From Streptomyces akebiae (GTDB lineage Bacteria; Actinomycetota; Actinomycetes; Streptomycetales; Streptomycetaceae), in NCBI RefSeq assembly GCF_019599145.1, contig NZ_CP080647.1:7874001-7938000 (forward strand): a DNA stretch of 64,000 nt, given 5' to 3'. Made by a program: the position numbers and the translations under genes. Below are positions 62,341-64,000 of the stretch, piece by piece. Under the pieces are notes generated by a model, which saw only the letters and a program-made list of their open reading frames with translations, did no database searches and had not been told where the DNA came from. Position 1 is the stretch's first letter; each line of letters starts with the position of its first letter.

Positions 62341-63593
62341 CACAGCTGCCGGGCCTCCTCGACACCGAGGCGATCCGCAAGGACTTCCCCATCCTGGACC
62401 GTCAGGTCCACGACGGCCGGAAGCTCGTGTACCTGGACAACGCGGCGACCTCGCAGAAGCCGCGCCAGGTGCTGGACGCCCTGAGCGAGTACTACGAGCG
62501 CTACAACGCCAACGTCCACCGCGGTGTGCATGTGCTCGCCGAGGAGGCCACGGCGCTGTACGAGGGCGCGCGCGACAAGGTCGCGTCCTTCATCAACGCG
62601 CCCAGCCGCGACGAGGTGATCTTCACCAAGAACGCCTCCGAGTCGCTGAACCTCGTGGCGAACATGCTGGGCTGGGCCGACGAGCCCTACCGGGTGGACG
62701 CCGAGACCGAGATCGTCATCACCGAGATGGAGCACCACTCCAACATCGTGCCGTGGCAGCTGCTCTCGCAGCGCACGGGCGCGAAGCTGAAGTGGTTCGG
62801 GCTGACCGACGACGGCCGGCTCGACCTGTCCAACATCGACGAGGTCATCACGGAGAAGACGAAGATCGTCTCCTTCGTCCTGGTGTCCAACATCCTCGGC
62901 ACGGTCAACCCCGTCGAGGCGATAGTGCGCCGGGCACAGGAGGTCGGTGCCCTGGTCTGCATCGACGCCTCCCAGGCCGCGCCGCACATGCCGCTGGACG
63001 TACAGGCGCTCCAGGCCGACTTCGTGGCCTTCACCGGCCACAAGATGTGCGGCCCGACGGGCATCGGCGTGCTCTGGGGCCGCCAGGAGCTTCTGGAGGA
63101 CCTGCCCCCGTTCCTCGGCGGCGGCGAGATGATCGAGACGGTGTCGATGCACTCGTCGACGTACGCTCCCGCCCCGCACAAGTTCGAGGCGGGCACCCCG
63201 CCGATCGCGCAGGCGGTCGGCCTCGGCGCGGCGATCGACTACCTGAACTCCATCGGCATGGACAAGATCCTCGCCCATGAGCACGCGATCACCGAGTACG
63301 CGGTGAAGCGGCTGACGGAGGTACCGGACCTCAGGATCATCGGCCCCGCCACGGCCGAGGACCGGGGCGCGGCGATCTCCTTCACCCTCGGCGACATCCA
63401 CCCGCACGACGTGGGCCAGGTCCTCGACGAGCAGGGCATCGCGGTCCGGGTCGGCCACCACTGCGCCCGCCCCGTCTGCCTGCGGTACGGAATTCCCGCG
63501 ACCACCCGAGCGTCGTTCTATCTGTACTCCACGCCGGCCGAGATCGATGCCCTGGTCGACGGCCTGGAGCACGTACGGAACTTCTTCGGCTGA
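62337..63593 (+). CDS. sufS: SufS, cysteine desulfurase (class II)
   Basis: The 418-residue PLP enzyme removes sulfur from cysteine as a persulfide. It has VYLDNAATSQKPRQVLDALS, TEMEHHSNIVPWQLL, VCIDASQAAPHMPLD, the PLP Lys in AFTGHKMCGPTGIGVLWG, and the catalytic persulfide Cys in RVGHHCARPVCLRYG, followed by the C-terminal ARASFYLYST-type end. It transfers sulfur to SufU encoded next. The start is GTG 62337 in the overlap with sufC; 16 bases separate it from sufU. Confidence 0.97.
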   Translation: MTQLPGLLDTEAIRKDFPILDRQVHDGRKLVYLDNAATSQKPRQVLDALSEYYERYNANVHRGVHVLAEEATALYEGARDKVASFINAPSRDEVIFTKNASESLNLVANMLGWADEPYRVDAETEIVITEMEHHSNIVPWQLLSQRTGAKLKWFGLTDDGRLDLSNIDEVITEKTKIVSFVLVSNILGTVNPVEAIVRRAQEVGALVCIDASQAAPHMPLDVQALQADFVAFTGHKMCGPTGIGVLWGRQELLEDLPPFLGGGEMIETVSMHSSTYAPAPHKFEAGTPPIAQAVGLGAAIDYLNSIGMDKILAHEHAITEYAVKRLTEVPDLRIIGPATAEDRGAAISFTLGDIHPHDVGQVLDEQGIAVRVGHHCARPVCLRYGIPATTRASFYLYSTPAEIDALVDGLEHVRNFFG

Positions 63594-63609
63594 GGGGACG
63601 AGCGATCGC

Positions 63610-64000
63610 ATGAAGCTGGACTCGATGTACCAGGAAGTCATCCTGGACCACTACAAGCACCCCCACGGGCGGGGCTTGCGGGACGGTGACGCCGAGGTAC
63701 ACCACGTGAACCCGACGTGCGGCGACGAGATCACCCTGCGAGTGAAGTACGACGGCACGACCATCGCGGACGTGTCGTACGAGGGCCAGGGCTGCTCGAT
63801 CAGCCAGGCCTCGGCCTCCGTGCTGAACGACCTCCTCGTCGGCAAGGACCTCGCGGACGCGCGGAAGATCCAGGAGACCTTCCTGGAGCTGATGCAGTCC
63901 AAGGGGAAGATCGAGCCGGACGACGCGATGGAGGAGGTGCTGGAGGACGCGGTCGCGTTCGCCGGTGTCTCCAAGTACCCCGCCCGGGTCAAGTGCGCCC
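63610..64000 (+). CDS. sufU: SufU, sulfurtransferase/scaffold (N-terminal part, cut by window end)
   Basis: The first 130 residues of an IscU-like SufU are present: MYQEVILDHYKHPHGRG, the zinc/sulfur ligands NPTCGDEITLRV with Cys then Asp, and YEGQGCSISQASASVLND with the second Cys; KYPARVKCA near the end brings the third Cys before the window stops. SufU accepts persulfide sulfur from SufS in Gram-positive bacteria. The ATG at 63610 has GAGGGGACGAG upstream. The remaining 3' part lies outside the window. Confidence 0.95.
   Translation, partial: MKLDSMYQEVILDHYKHPHGRGLRDGDAEVHHVNPTCGDEITLRVKYDGTTIADVSYEGQGCSISQASASVLNDLLVGKDLADARKIQETFLELMQSKGKIEPDDAMEEVLEDAVAFAGVSKYPARVKCA

Overview
The window reads as a Streptomyces chromosome segment. 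Codon use is extremely G+C-rich, and whiA, an RbpA-family gene, the uvrC-rapZ-yvcK-whiA and gap-pgk-tpiA-secG strings, and the opcA/zwf/tal/tkt and suf operons occur together in typical Streptomyces order. No rRNA, tRNA, CRISPR array, transposase or integrase was seen.

Layout. 1-3.2 kb: the 3' end of uvrA, a PfkB sugar kinase, an XRE-type regulator and a one-domain response regulator. 3.4-10 kb: a signalling island with two paralogous solute-binding lipoproteins, a large nitrate-sensor-like histidine kinase and a LuxR-type response regulator, without ABC permease or ATPase genes. One identical 16-base sequence lies upstream of both response-regulator genes and in front of the lipoprotein operon. 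10-22.7 kb: uvrC, rapZ, yvcK, whiA, a secreted M14 carboxypeptidase, gap, pgk, tpiA, secG and an RbpA paralogue. 22.8-25.5 kb: a decayed MFS transporter and pgi.

25.6-43.3 kb: a biosynthetic gene cluster sits between pgi and pgl, which I recall being near neighbours in other Streptomyces. Fourteen minus-strand genes, most overlapping by 4 bases, combine four modules. The first makes 3-amino-4-hydroxybenzoate (GriI/GriH-type aldolase and cyclase). The second is a small type II polyketide apparatus (aryl-acid ligase, two carrier proteins, KS, short KS-like partner, ketoreductase). The third is a nitrous-acid generator (CreE-type aspartate N-oxygenase and CreD-type nitrosuccinate lyase). The fourth is a candidate diazotisation/reduction module (second ligase-family enzyme, atypical SDR, DUF6125-like protein). 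An exporter is included, and a second transporter is divergent. The gene content matches the diazotisation-dependent avenalumic acid type of pathway described from Streptomyces. At least four genes carry rare TTA codons, suggesting bldA control.

43.4-50.3 kb: the pentose-phosphate operon tkt-tal-zwf-opcA-pgl (minus strand). 50.6-55.1 kb: ctaB and ctaA (heme O/A synthesis) enclosing a small hypothetical gene, an amidohydrolase and a nucleotidyltransferase. 55.1-57.7 kb: a two-gene ABC transporter and an AAC(3)-family acetyltransferase. 57.8-64 kb: a SufR-like regulator and sufB-sufD-Rieske ferredoxin-sufC-sufS-sufU, the last cut by the window edge.

The most interesting material is the diazotisation-type cluster with its unassigned components, and the permease-less binding-protein/sensor-kinase island with its shared operator-like palindrome. 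Identifications come from reading translated sequence and motifs; no database search was run.
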